In this document: in pieces, positions 7,659 to 16,534 of the stretch | How positions within the stretch are numbered: position 1 is the first letter of the stretch | Layout of the letters: the number at the start of each line of letters is the position of its first letter | Assembly (NCBI GenBank): GCA_905198835.1 | Contig: CAJKDY010000013.1 | Location: 19,614 to 83,613 of the forward strand | DNA from: an uncultured Eubacteriales bacterium | Lineage (GTDB): Bacteria > Bacillota > Clostridia > Oscillospirales > Oscillospiraceae | DNA length: 64,000 nt | Reading direction: 5' to 3' | The notes under the pieces: model-generated | What the model saw: the letters and a program-made list of their open reading frames with translations, nothing else | What the model was told of the DNA's origin: nothing | The model's database searches: none | Position numbers and translations under genes: made by a program

Positions 7659-10600
7659 ATGCAGAAAAGAGAGCGTAAAAAGCGTCGCCTTGGCGGCTAC
7701 ACCATGGCAGAGGTGCTCATCGTAGTGGCCCTGATCGGCATTTTGGCCGGCATTGCTATCCCATCGGTCATTGCCTACCGCCGGGATCTGAAGCTCACCG
7801 AGCTGGACGACAACGCCAGGACCATCTACCTGGCCGCTCAGAATCACCTTGCCGCCCTCCGCTCCGCCGCCGCCGGCGAGTTGGAATTGGGAAGCGGCGT
7901 GGGCCGAATGTCCGCGGAGGTCCCCGCCTCCGCTGTCCCCGAGCTGGACAGCGAAACAAAGCTCCAATATGTCTCCACAGACGTTTCCTCCACCGATCCG
8001 GACTGGCTGGTGCTGCCCGGGTCGGTGGACTCTGCTTTGCGCGCGGAGAAAAGCTGTTATCTGGTGGAGTTTGACCCCGCCTCCGGCGTGGTCTACGGCG
8101 TGTTCTACACCGAAGAAGGCGACGGCAGACCCCTCACCGAGGCGACCTACAACGCCATCTGCGCCTTTTCTGACGGCGACGACAGCTGCCGGGTCCGGGC
8201 GGGCCGCAACGCCTTTGCTACCTCTTCTGGCGGCTTTTTGCTGGGCTACTACGGCGCCGACGGAGCGCTGGATCTCTCCCGGCCCGACGCCCAGCAACTG
8301 CCCAAGCCCCGGCTGAAGCTGACCAATGCCGAGGAGCTGGTGCTGGACATCACCGCCACGTCGGAGAGCGCGGTGGACACAGACCGGGTGTTCTACGCCA
8401 TCTCCCTCTCCGACGGCGCAAGCGCCAAGACCATTGTGGAAAAGGGGAAGTATAACGACGGCGCCACCAACACCGTGGTGCTGGACACGCTGAAGACCAC
8501 CTATTCCAAGATACCGGAAAACGCAGCCTACGGTGGCTGGACCATCGGCAGTTCCTTTGCCGGATGGGTCCAGGAGAGCGGCGTCGTCCCCGGCTCGGAC
8601 GTCACCGTTACCGTCACCGTCTGGTATGACCCCGCCTCCTCTGAGGGCTTGGCGGCCCTGCCCCAGAGTGCGTCGGTAAAGACCAACAGCCTCTTTGCCG
8701 GGCGGGATGGCCAGCGGGTGCAGATCGCCTATGGCCGGCACCTGCAAAACCTGAACGCGGCTACCTCCCAGCTGGGCAGCGCCATCACCGCCGCCGTCCA
8801 GACCCGGGACATCGACTTTGCCAAGACCACGCCCGACAACAACAAGGACACCCGCCAGCACTGGGCGGAGACCTACGGGGACCGGGCATTTACCTCCATC
8901 GCCAACGCCAACTTGGAGCGCTTTGACGGTCAGAGCCGGACCATTGAAAATCTGAACGCCACCAGCATGCCTTATGCCGGACTTTTCTCCAGAGCCACCG
9001 ATATGGTCCTGGAGAATATCGTGCTCTCCGACGCCAAGGTCAACGGTGTGGGCTCCGCCGGCGCCCTGGCGGGCATGGCCCAAAATACCATGGTGACAAA
9101 TTGCCAGGTCTACCTCACCGCGCCCTATACCAGCGCGGCGCGCATCCAGTCTAACGGCACCGCCGCGGGGCTCATCGGTCTGGCCAATGGCAATGTGACC
9201 ATCGACGGCTCCTTTGCCTCCACGGTGGTGCGCGGCGGCACGGTGGGCGGATTGATTGGCAGGGGCAGCGGCGTTACGGTAAAAAACAGCTATGCCGCCA
9301 GCCATCTCTCGGGTAATCAGGTGGGCGGCCTGGTGGGCGGTTTGGAGTCCATCGACGCCCGGGCCACCATCCAAAATAGCTATGCCGCCGGCTGTATCGC
9401 CAGCGCTACCTCTGAGGCGGCGGGACTGCTGGTGCCCCATGTGGGCACCACGGCGGGATCGAGCCGCATCACCGTGCAAAACGCCTACGCCGCGGTGGAC
9501 TACGGCAGCGTCCCCACCAGCGACAAGGTCTACGGCGCGGTAAGCGTGGGCAGCTGCGCCAACGTCTCCTACCTGGTCAAGCCCGGGGTCAACGACGTGG
9601 TGAGCGTTCCCGGCGTCACCGCCTTCAACGACTCGCTTTTGATGACAAAACGGGCCGATCTGGGCCTGGGAGCTCCCTTTATCGACGGGGAGAACGCCGG
9701 CGTGAAGACCCGGCCTTATAACCTGGTGGAGCGCACCGAGACCGAGGGGCCTCTGGCGGGCCCGCTGACCGCTCCCTACCCCTATCCCACCCTGCGCCTC
9801 ACCGTCAACGGCGAGGCGGTATCTCTGCCCCACTACGGCGACTGGCTGGAGGCGGTAGCCCCGCCCGCGCCCTTGTCGCTATTGGCCTACTATGAGCAGT
9901 TCTTGTCCGGCTCGGGCTACCGGACGGAGTATTCCTACCTCCTCAATGGCGCGGAGCAGGGCACGCTGGATCTGAGCCGCACGGGGGCCATCAACGCCGA
10001 CGGCTATGCCTTTTTGAGCGCGGAAATGCTCCACCGATCCTGGGAGAGTACGGCCCAGCTGACGGTGAAGACAGCGGGCATGACCACGCTGGAGGGCACC
10101 GTGGCTGCCCGCTATCTGGGCGCGGTGGACGAGGAACTGAATACAGTAAGTGACGACGCGGAGACGGCGGCTTACTACATCTACGCCATTCCCTCCTCCG
10201 CCTTAGACGTGGTGCCCCCGGCGGGATACTACGCGGAGGTGACGATCCAGGGCCAGACGCCTGTCAACTGGGGCGAGGAGCCCACTGTAGTGGAGACCAC
10301 CGCCTGGGTGAATCCCTTCTTTGGCCGCACCGCCTGCAATGGGGCAAAACCCGGCGGCGACCCGGAGAAGACCCATATCCGTTCGCTGCGGCAGCTGGCC
10401 AACATCGGCCGGTTCTTTGGCGATAACCGGGAGTACGTCCAGGATCTGGACATCGATGCCGGCATCTACTACGGCGATCTGGCCTTTGATAGGAACGGCA
10501 ACTCCCTGGCCGGGGAGAGCCGGGCGGTGAATGATGCCGGACACGTCACCGTGGCTGGGTTCGAGGTCTGGGGTCGCAACTGGGATAAGAGCTGGGACTA

Positions 10601-13013
10601 CGCCACCAATGTGTATTCCATGCCTACGGAGTATCACCTGATGATCACCCCCATCGGGGCCCACGGCAGCCCCGGCGACGCCAGCACCGGCTACGACACC
10701 GTCAGCTCCTTCAACGGCACCTATGACGGCAACGGCCGGTCCATTCAGGCCCTGAGCATCCGCCCCTATTACTACACCGAAGACAAGGTGGAGCACGCGG
10801 GGCTGTTCCACCGGGTCCGGGGCAAGCTGCGCGATATCCATATGAAGAACTGCGATGTGGTGGGTGCCGCCGGGACCTCTACCGGCTCCACCGGCATCCT
10901 GGCGGCGCGGCTGAGCAGGGGCGAGGTCGTTGGCTGCACGGTGAACGACTGCGTAGTCACCGCCCAGGGGACCAAGGCAGGGGGACATATGGGCGGGTTG
11001 ATCGGCTATGTGGACAACGGCGCGCTGACTGTCAGCGACTGCACGGTGGAAAACTGCACGGTGACCGGCGGGGAATACATCCACAATGTGGGCGGTCTGG
11101 TGGGCAATGTCTACCGTCTGCGCAACGGCAGTGCGATCCGAAACTGTACGGTCAAGGACGTCCAGGTGTCCGGAGGCTATGCCAAGGGAAAGGCGACGGA
11201 CAGCATCGAGAAAAAGGGCTCGGTGGGCGGCTTGATCGGCTGCATCCGGGAGAGCTCTGACCCGGTGGAGAACTGTGTCGTCATCGGGACCGGGGACCTT
11301 CGGGTGACAGGCGAGGGCTGGAATGTAGGCGGCGTAGCCGGCGGCGTTTCCGGCGCTGTTTTCCGGGACTGCGGCGTGCGGTTGGAGGGCAAGGTCAAGA
11401 CCGGCTACGATGTCCAGAAGGTCACCGGCGGGAAGTATGCCGGCGGCTTTGCCGGGACCATCGCCGGCGGCAACGTGAGCGCCAGCTATGCCGCTATCGG
11501 CGTGGACGCAGCCACCTCCGGCGGCTTTGCCGGGACCCTGACCGGCGGCGCGGTGGCCAACTCTTACGCCGCGGGCCGCACCAGGTCCGGCAAGTTCGCT
11601 ACCGCCAGCGTTACCGGCACCGATACCGTGGGCGGTCTGGTAGGCCTTTGGTCCGGCGGCACGCTGGACACGTGCTACACCACCTGTGCCGTCTCCGGCG
11701 CGCTGGAGGCCAAGACAGACGTCTTCGCCAACACCGCCGCGGCCACGGTCAGCGCCGATATCCCCAATTGCTACGCCCTGGGCGAGGCCTTTGTGGGAGG
11801 CGCCAAATACGGCAAGCATACCAAGACCAACGTGGCGACCCATATGCCCGAGCTGGCCGTGGAAAGCCGTACCGAGACCCATCCCTATGACGATACCCTG
11901 GCCGACATTCCCTATCCCTACGCCCCAGTGAAACGCTCTGGCGGTACGGCTGTCCCCCACTACGGCGACTGGCCCTACACCGTCAACCGCCGTCCCGGCT
12001 TTGAGTGGACGCCCTTCCCCGAGGAGTTTGAACCCGCCGACCTGACGGGGCTCCAGTCCGCCGAGGCCCATTGGACGGAGGAGGGCTTGAAGCTCACCAT
12101 CGACACCATTGGCTCGGGCACCAACCTGGCCAACCTCTTTGCCCGTTCCGGCGGCTGCTTCTCCGTGTCTAGCGATCTGGGCGAGGTGCTGAATCTGAAG
12201 GCGGAAGCCACCGGCAGCGCGGCCACGGTCCGGGTCACGGACAGCGACGGCAACGTCTGGGAGATCACCCCGGTGGTCATTGGTAACACCCCGGACGGTC
12301 AGCCCATCCGTTCCTATGAGTTCACCATTCCCGCCGCCAGTCTGCCGCCCTATCTGGAGACCTTGAACCTGGGCGGCTTCAAGCAGGGGGATATGATCGA
12401 CCAGATCAAGTATCAGGGCAGCCCCGAGGGCTTTACGCCCACCGAGGCCTTCAAGCCCGGCGACAGCGTGAGTATTGACGGAAACTTTGACGACTGGGTG
12501 GGCTATCCCCACCAGGTGCTGGCCTACGACCCCGGTAACGGCGGTATCGCCGGCACCGCTATCGGCGCGGCCTTTGGCGACGGCAACGAGATCTACCTCC
12601 ACATCCGCAACGCCTATCCGCCCAACCTGGTTCCCGCCGACCAGCTGCCCTATACCGGCGGCCTGACCAACCTGATCATCACCAACCTGCCCATTTCCGT
12701 AGAGGGCGACGACAACTGGGGCAGCTACGAGTTCCCCTGGTGGAAGTTCACCAACCAGAACTACACCGGGCCGGGGATCTACAAGCTGATCTGTGAAAAG
12801 GGCGGCATGGTGGATGGCACATGGGTGACGGAGAACGTCTGTCAGGTGGAGTGCTACCTGGAGATCCACGACGACGGCTCTCAGGAGATGGAGATGCTCA
12901 TCCATCTGGAGGCCGTAACCGGCAGCGAGGCCGCCGCCAACAAGATCACCGGCGTTACCATTCGGCCCGCCCTGGGCGGCAGCCTGACCATTCGCCGCGA
13001 CCCGCCGGAATAA
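7659..13013 (+). CDS. Giant pilin-anchored GLUG-repeat protein (candidate pilus-tip adhesin)
   Basis: 1784 residues. The N-terminus is a prepilin signal: basic leader ending RRLGG, then YTMAEVLIVVALIGILAGIA, with mature Glu5. A pilin-like helix and domain follow (to about 250). Two long stretches (about 400-650 and 1080-1400) are built of GLUG-type repeats (VGGLIG, GGLVG, GGFAG, with AxSYA turns), expected to form a beta-solenoid. Each stretch ends in a related block, RTET...PYPY...PHYGDW, near residues 700-727 and 1410-1435, so the two halves look like a duplicated module. The C-terminus (about 1600-1784) has an IDGNFDDW motif and a beta-rich domain. ATG 7659 follows GAAGGGAG. It is the last gene of the pilus operon, closed by a terminator. 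The family is not identified beyond GLUG; the adhesin role is inference. Confidence 0.85.
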   Translation: MQKRERKKRRLGGYTMAEVLIVVALIGILAGIAIPSVIAYRRDLKLTELDDNARTIYLAAQNHLAALRSAAAGELELGSGVGRMSAEVPASAVPELDSETKLQYVSTDVSSTDPDWLVLPGSVDSALRAEKSCYLVEFDPASGVVYGVFYTEEGDGRPLTEATYNAICAFSDGDDSCRVRAGRNAFATSSGGFLLGYYGADGALDLSRPDAQQLPKPRLKLTNAEELVLDITATSESAVDTDRVFYAISLSDGASAKTIVEKGKYNDGATNTVVLDTLKTTYSKIPENAAYGGWTIGSSFAGWVQESGVVPGSDVTVTVTVWYDPASSEGLAALPQSASVKTNSLFAGRDGQRVQIAYGRHLQNLNAATSQLGSAITAAVQTRDIDFAKTTPDNNKDTRQHWAETYGDRAFTSIANANLERFDGQSRTIENLNATSMPYAGLFSRATDMVLENIVLSDAKVNGVGSAGALAGMAQNTMVTNCQVYLTAPYTSAARIQSNGTAAGLIGLANGNVTIDGSFASTVVRGGTVGGLIGRGSGVTVKNSYAASHLSGNQVGGLVGGLESIDARATIQNSYAAGCIASATSEAAGLLVPHVGTTAGSSRITVQNAYAAVDYGSVPTSDKVYGAVSVGSCANVSYLVKPGVNDVVSVPGVTAFNDSLLMTKRADLGLGAPFIDGENAGVKTRPYNLVERTETEGPLAGPLTAPYPYPTLRLTVNGEAVSLPHYGDWLEAVAPPAPLSLLAYYEQFLSGSGYRTEYSYLLNGAEQGTLDLSRTGAINADGYAFLSAEMLHRSWESTAQLTVKTAGMTTLEGTVAARYLGAVDEELNTVSDDAETAAYYIYAIPSSALDVVPPAGYYAEVTIQGQTPVNWGEEPTVVETTAWVNPFFGRTACNGAKPGGDPEKTHIRSLRQLANIGRFFGDNREYVQDLDIDAGIYYGDLAFDRNGNSLAGESRAVNDAGHVTVAGFEVWGRNWDKSWDYATNVYSMPTEYHLMITPIGAHGSPGDASTGYDTVSSFNGTYDGNGRSIQALSIRPYYYTEDKVEHAGLFHRVRGKLRDIHMKNCDVVGAAGTSTGSTGILAARLSRGEVVGCTVNDCVVTAQGTKAGGHMGGLIGYVDNGALTVSDCTVENCTVTGGEYIHNVGGLVGNVYRLRNGSAIRNCTVKDVQVSGGYAKGKATDSIEKKGSVGGLIGCIRESSDPVENCVVIGTGDLRVTGEGWNVGGVAGGVSGAVFRDCGVRLEGKVKTGYDVQKVTGGKYAGGFAGTIAGGNVSASYAAIGVDAATSGGFAGTLTGGAVANSYAAGRTRSGKFATASVTGTDTVGGLVGLWSGGTLDTCYTTCAVSGALEAKTDVFANTAAATVSADIPNCYALGEAFVGGAKYGKHTKTNVATHMPELAVESRTETHPYDDTLADIPYPYAPVKRSGGTAVPHYGDWPYTVNRRPGFEWTPFPEEFEPADLTGLQSAEAHWTEEGLKLTIDTIGSGTNLANLFARSGGCFSVSSDLGEVLNLKAEATGSAATVRVTDSDGNVWEITPVVIGNTPDGQPIRSYEFTIPAASLPPYLETLNLGGFKQGDMIDQIKYQGSPEGFTPTEAFKPGDSVSIDGNFDDWVGYPHQVLAYDPGNGGIAGTAIGAAFGDGNEIYLHIRNAYPPNLVPADQLPYTGGLTNLIITNLPISVEGDDNWGSYEFPWWKFTNQNYTGPGIYKLICEKGGMVDGTWVTENVCQVECYLEIHDDGSQEMEMLIHLEAVTGSEAAANKITGVTIRPALGGSLTIRRDPPE

Positions 13014-13026
13014 AGATCAGAGCATG

Positions 13027-13063
13027 AAAAAAGAGACGTCCCGTTGGGACGTCTCTCTTTTTT
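13027..13063. terminator. Rho-independent terminator, end of pilus operon
   Basis: AAAAAAGAGACGTCCC, a short GTT loop and GGGACGTCTCTCTTTTTT form a stem of about 15 pairs with A- and T-runs on both sides. It can therefore serve both the pilus operon and the convergent gene at 13069-14370. Confidence 0.9.
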
Positions 13064-13068
13064 GCCAT

Positions 13069-14370
13069 TCAGTCTTCAAACACGAAGGGGGCGATGTTTT
13101 TGGTTCTGTAATTGCTCAAGCTGTAGGATAGCCCCGCCTCGTTCAGCTCGCGTAAAAAGGCGTTGATGTATCGGTCGGTCCGCGTTACTTGATTGAGCGC
13201 GATATAAAACATATTGCCAATGGCGTTTATTTCCACCAGCAGGTTGCCGTAGAGCAGAGTGTTCAGGGACCTGACATACTGGTTCATGGCGCCAAAGTCC
13301 GTTTGACCCACATAGCTTACGTTGTAGGTGTCCTTGCAGCCCTTGGTGAACAAGCCGTTGTTCAGGCAATATTCTTTCTTTTCCGCGAGGGTGGGGAGCA
13401 GGTCGACCTTTTCATAGTGTTGGAGCATTTCCTTCATGTGGGCGACTGCGTTTTCCGGCTGGGACTGGAGCATGATCATGCCCCTTGTGATGGTCCCCAG
13501 CTTGTCGATGGGCATATCGAGATAGCTTCTCTTATAGCGGATATGCAGGGCGTTGCTCAAGGAGTGGAATGCGTGGGGGCAGCCCACCGCGTCTTTGAAG
13601 TTGCAGGCGACCCCCGCGGAGAAGACCTCTTCCTCGCCGGGGAACAGCGGAGCGAGGGCCTTGAACAGAAACACCGCAATGATGGCCGCGGGACTGGCGT
13701 CATTGGAGTGGATGTATTTCATGAATTCCCGCTGCTTGATACTGATGCAGTAATACCCGTTGCCGCTGGGATCGGGCTCTCGCATGGCGCGGATGTAATC
13801 GTCGGCGGGGAAATAGCCCATGGGGGGAGCCTGATAGAAGAGCAGATCGGACTCAGGCAGAGTTTCCGCATGCGGGAAATCAAGCTCTCCAGGTAAGAGC
13901 GGCGTGTCGGGCAGGTTGATCCCCTGGGCGCTGATGGACTCGCTGTGGGCTCTCGCCAGGTATTGATACAGCACGGACTTGATAAAGGGGATGTATCCCG
14001 AGGCGTCGGCTATGCTGTGGCTGACGTTAAAATAGATCGTATCATCCTGGTAATCAATATAATTCAGATGATAATTCACTTCCTTGGAGCCAAGGGGCGC
14101 CGCCGGGAGCTTTGTTTTCATCACAACGATGGGGAGGTGGTTGGGCACAAATACATAGCTCCCATCTTCGACCTTTACACGAACGGAAAAATAGGGATAG
14201 CGTTGGATGGCCTCGTTGACCGCCTCGTTTAGAATATCGCCCTGGACGTCCTCCGCGATCTCCAGGACAAATCGGATGCTGGTGTTGGACGGCGCGTTGG
14301 GCCTGGTTTCATACAGCAGGTATGTATCAGGCTTCATGATCCCGCGCAGCTCTCTCTCGCTCAGTTCCAT
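13069..14370 (-). CDS. Condensation/alcohol-acetyltransferase-fold protein
   Basis: 433 residues. The motif NVSHSIADASG (about 117-127) matches the HxxxD(G) active-site signature of the CoA-dependent acyltransferase superfamily (NRPS condensation domains, AATase, chloramphenicol acetyltransferase fold). The usual HHxxxDG is relaxed to SHSIADASG. No carrier-protein or adenylation gene is nearby, so it is more likely a stand-alone acyltransferase than an assembly-line domain. The gene is monocistronic with its own promoter (14460-14488), divergent from nothing and convergent with the pilus operon. Substrate unknown. Confidence 0.65.
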   Translation of the reverse strand: MELSERELRGIMKPDTYLLYETRPNAPSNTSIRFVLEIAEDVQGDILNEAVNEAIQRYPYFSVRVKVEDGSYVFVPNHLPIVVMKTKLPAAPLGSKEVNYHLNYIDYQDDTIYFNVSHSIADASGYIPFIKSVLYQYLARAHSESISAQGINLPDTPLLPGELDFPHAETLPESDLLFYQAPPMGYFPADDYIRAMREPDPSGNGYYCISIKQREFMKYIHSNDASPAAIIAVFLFKALAPLFPGEEEVFSAGVACNFKDAVGCPHAFHSLSNALHIRYKRSYLDMPIDKLGTITRGMIMLQSQPENAVAHMKEMLQHYEKVDLLPTLAEKKEYCLNNGLFTKGCKDTYNVSYVGQTDFGAMNQYVRSLNTLLYGNLLVEINAIGNMFYIALNQVTRTDRYINAFLRELNEAGLSYSLSNYRTKNIAPFVFED

Positions 14371-14459
14371 ACGGCCACCTCGATCCTGTTTGTTCTTGTG
14401 GGGTCCCTTCCGCCCTGGCCGGGCAGCCGGTCACGGCATGGAGGGATACCTCGACCCAT

Positions 14460-14488
14460 AGTATATCAAAGACGGGGCCGGATGACAA
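14460..14488 (-). promoter_or_regulatory. Sigma-70-type promoter of the acyltransferase gene
   Basis: On the minus strand TTGTCA (14483-14488) and TATACT (14460-14465) are separated by 17 bases, about 90 bases ahead of the ATG at 14370. Confidence 0.7.
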
Positions 14489-14515
14489 GAGAGTTCCGAG
14501 CCATAGCCGTCCGCA

Positions 14516-14558
14516 ATAAAAAAGAAAGTTGACAGACTTTTGTGAAGTCTGTCAACTT
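14516..14558 (-). terminator. Terminator of the tRNA-Ser operon
   Basis: A perfect 14-bp stem (AAGTTGACAGACTT / AAGTCTGTCAACTT) with a TTGTG loop, followed on the minus strand by TTCTTTTTTATTG. It lies 5 bases past the CCA end of tRNA-Ser(GCU). Confidence 0.9.
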
Positions 14559-14562
14559 CTCT

Positions 14563-14654
14563 TGGCGCAGAAGGAGAGATTTGAACTCTCGCGCGGGGAT
14601 TACCCGCCTACTCCCTTAGCAGGGGAGCCCCTTCGGCCACTTGGGTACTTCTGC
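14563..14654 (-). tRNA. tRNA-Ser (anticodon GCU)
   Basis: The minus strand folds as a 92-nt class II tRNA with acceptor stem GCAGAAG/CTTCTGC, discriminator G and an encoded CCA. The anticodon loop CTGCTAA gives GCU, reading AGC/AGU. The long variable arm is typical of serine tRNAs. It is the second gene of a two-tRNA transcript. Confidence 0.93.
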
Positions 14655-14689
14655 ATGGCGAAAGTGTTGTGATCTGATGGGAGGGTGTA

Positions 14690-14776
14690 TGGCGGAGAGG
14701 GTGGGATTCGAACCCACGGCTCTTTCGAGTCACCGGTTTTCAAGACCGGCTCCTTAAACCACTCGGACACCTCTCC
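14690..14776 (-). tRNA. tRNA-Ser (anticodon UGA)
   Basis: An 87-nt class II tRNA on the minus strand: acceptor GGAGAGG/CCTCTCC, discriminator G, encoded CCA and T-arm GGGTTCGAATCCC. The anticodon loop CTTGAAA gives UGA. It is the first gene of the tRNA pair and is preceded by a strong promoter. Confidence 0.94.
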
Positions 14777-14802
14777 AAGTAGGCCGCCCAGATACGGATA
14801 GT

Positions 14803-14831
14803 ATGATAGCACAAGCGAAGGGGAATGTCAA
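14803..14831 (-). promoter_or_regulatory. Promoter of the tRNA-Ser pair
   Basis: Minus-strand TTGACA (14826-14831) and TATCAT (14803-14808) with 17-base spacing. The -35 box overlaps the last codons of the upstream membrane-protein gene. Confidence 0.8.
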
Positions 14832-15451
14832 GGCGTGAATTTTTCCCGCCGACGTTTTTGGGCGTCCCAGACCAGCCAGAGGATGGACAAAGCCAGGATG
14901 ACCAGCAAAATGGCGGCGGTGGTGATGGCGCTCAGCAGGAGCATTTTGTCGGTGACGGCTCCCTCCACGGCGGTGATCAGCGTGTTTTGTAGCACCAGGA
15001 TGGACACCAAAGCGTCCACAAAGCGAAGCCTAGCCAGCTGACGGGCACAGGGCGAGGCCTTGGCGCGCTTTAGCCTGACGCAGGCGGCGGTGATCTTATA
15101 GGTGGTGTAGGTGGCGGTAGTGATGGCGGGGATCATGCCCATGCGCACGCCCCGCTGGTCCAGCACCATCAGGGTAGCCGGGGCGATCAGCGCGGCGTTG
15201 AGTACAAAAAGTAGGGCCGAGACGGCCCTGGCCACGGCCCGCTCCCGGTCCTTGGAGAGCCGCCCGCTGCGGCGGCGTGCCTCGGCGGTCAGGAGCACGC
15301 TTCGCAGCAGGGACAGCAGCAGATAGTAGGCGCAGATACTCCCGTGCCAAAGGGAGGAATACCACACACCCAAAACGCCGTTATAGAGGGCGAACAGCGG
15401 GGTAGACCACCAGCCGGCGGCCCGAACGATCCAGGCGACGGTGCGGGTCAT
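14828..15451 (-). CDS. Multi-pass membrane protein, function unknown
   Basis: 207 residues from the ATG at 15451, which overlaps the stop of the TetR gene (ATGA), so translation is coupled. An ORF reaching 15529 would lie inside the TetR gene and is not used. About five or six hydrophobic helices are visible, for example AVSALLFVLNAALIAPATLM and AITTAAILLVILALSILWLV. The tail is basic (WDAQKRRREKF). No family is recognised. Pairing with a TetR regulator suggests a regulated membrane function such as stress response or export, but this is inference. Confidence 0.7.
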   Translation of the reverse strand: MTRTVAWIVRAAGWWSTPLFALYNGVLGVWYSSLWHGSICAYYLLLSLLRSVLLTAEARRRSGRLSKDRERAVARAVSALLFVLNAALIAPATLMVLDQRGVRMGMIPAITTATYTTYKITAACVRLKRAKASPCARQLARLRFVDALVSILVLQNTLITAVEGAVTDKMLLLSAITTAAILLVILALSILWLVWDAQKRRREKFTP

Positions 15452-16038
15452 AGGCGGTGCTCCCCTACGCACAGCTTGATGACCTGGGCGATCTGCTCGG
15501 GGGCCTCGGCGCAGCCGCCCTCCACCCACTTCATCAGCACGGCCACCAGGCCGTAGCGGTAGAAGGTCATGATGTATTCATGCTGCTCCCGGACCACGCC
15601 GAACCGGGACAGGATGGGGGAGAAGACGGCCTCGAAGAACCGCTGATAGGCTTTTTCCGAGCCAAAGGTCTCCATCTGGTCGTGGATGGCCTTGTAGACG
15701 TGGCGGTTTTCCCGAACGGACTCGAGATAGGGGAGCAGATATTGATCGGTGATGAAAAACAGCTCCCGGGGCGCGGCGTTTTCGATGTCGATAGCGCGCT
15801 GCCGGGGCTCCGGGTCCGGGACGGTGATGGCAAAGCGGTCGTTGACCATGGCGATGGTCTCCTCCAGAAGGTCGGCGATGCTTTCATAGTGGAGGTAGAA
15901 GGTCGAGCGGTTGACCCCGGCCCGGTGGCAGAGCTCCTTGACAGTGATGTAGGCCAGCTCCTTTTCCGAAAGGAGGGAGAGCAGGGCCTCGTCCATGCGC
16001 CGGGCGGTATTGAAATACTTGCTCTCAGACTTGTTCAC
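15448..16038 (-). CDS. TetR/AcrR-family transcriptional regulator
   Basis: 196 residues. The N-terminal helix-turn-helix covers about residues 13-58, with ITVKELCHRAGVNRSTFYLHY as the recognition region. The variable C-terminal domain (about 70-196) would bind an unknown ligand. It lies between a two-helix membrane protein gene (27-base gap) and a multi-pass membrane protein gene (overlap), so it likely controls this three-gene operon. Confidence 0.88.
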   Translation of the reverse strand: MNKSESKYFNTARRMDEALLSLLSEKELAYITVKELCHRAGVNRSTFYLHYESIADLLEETIAMVNDRFAITVPDPEPRQRAIDIENAAPRELFFITDQYLLPYLESVRENRHVYKAIHDQMETFGSEKAYQRFFEAVFSPILSRFGVVREQHEYIMTFYRYGLVAVLMKWVEGGCAEAPEQIAQVIKLCVGEHRL

Positions 16039-16065
16039 GCTGCCGTCCCTCCCTTTCTGTGCGGC

Positions 16066-16428
16066 TTATTCCTTCCCGGCGGAGATCTCTTTGGCCAGCT
16101 CCATGATCTCAAAGGCGTACTTGCGCTTGCCATTGGCCAGCATTTTTTTGTAGATGGGATAGTTGACGCACACCATGGCGATGCCCACCAGGCCGATGAC
16201 CACGCCCAGGGGCATGGCAAAGGACAGGCCCGTTCCGATCTGGCCCATACAAAGGCACATCCCAAAGCCCAGGATCAAAGCGCCCAGGATGCCAAAGGTG
16301 TAGGTGAAGACGGTGGCGGGCAGCTTGGCTTTGCGGTCCAGCTTTTGCAGGGCGATGAGCTTGGAGGCGGGCTTTTGGGCGTATTCAGAGGCGATACGCT
16401 CGGCGTAAACGGTGTCCAGGTCTTTCAT
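16066..16428 (-). CDS. Small two-helix membrane protein
   Basis: 120 residues from ATG 16428 (MKDLDTVYAERIASEYA). A nearby upstream ATG abuts AAGGAG and is not properly spaced, so MKD is preferred. A soluble amphipathic N-terminus (about 1-40) is followed by two hydrophobic segments, FTYTFGILGALILGFGMCL and MPLGVVIGLVGIAMVCV, and a basic tail. First gene of the TetR operon. I do not recognise a biochemical function. Confidence 0.7.
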   Translation of the reverse strand: MKDLDTVYAERIASEYAQKPASKLIALQKLDRKAKLPATVFTYTFGILGALILGFGMCLCMGQIGTGLSFAMPLGVVIGLVGIAMVCVNYPIYKKMLANGKRKYAFEIMELAKEISAGKE

Positions 16429-16534
16429 AGGGAACATCTCCTTTTGATTTGATGTCCCCATTATAAAGTTGGCCCCAGCCGGTTGGAACGACAAGGGACC
16501 AAAAAAGTGTCGACTTGTAGGAAAACCTCGCTTT

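Noticed and set aside
7629..12905. Long open frames antisense to the giant pilin gene (734 and 900 codons)
   Set aside because: They arise from GC-rich third positions of the real gene; the translations are Gly/Ala/His/Val-rich low-complexity strings with no start signals or domains.
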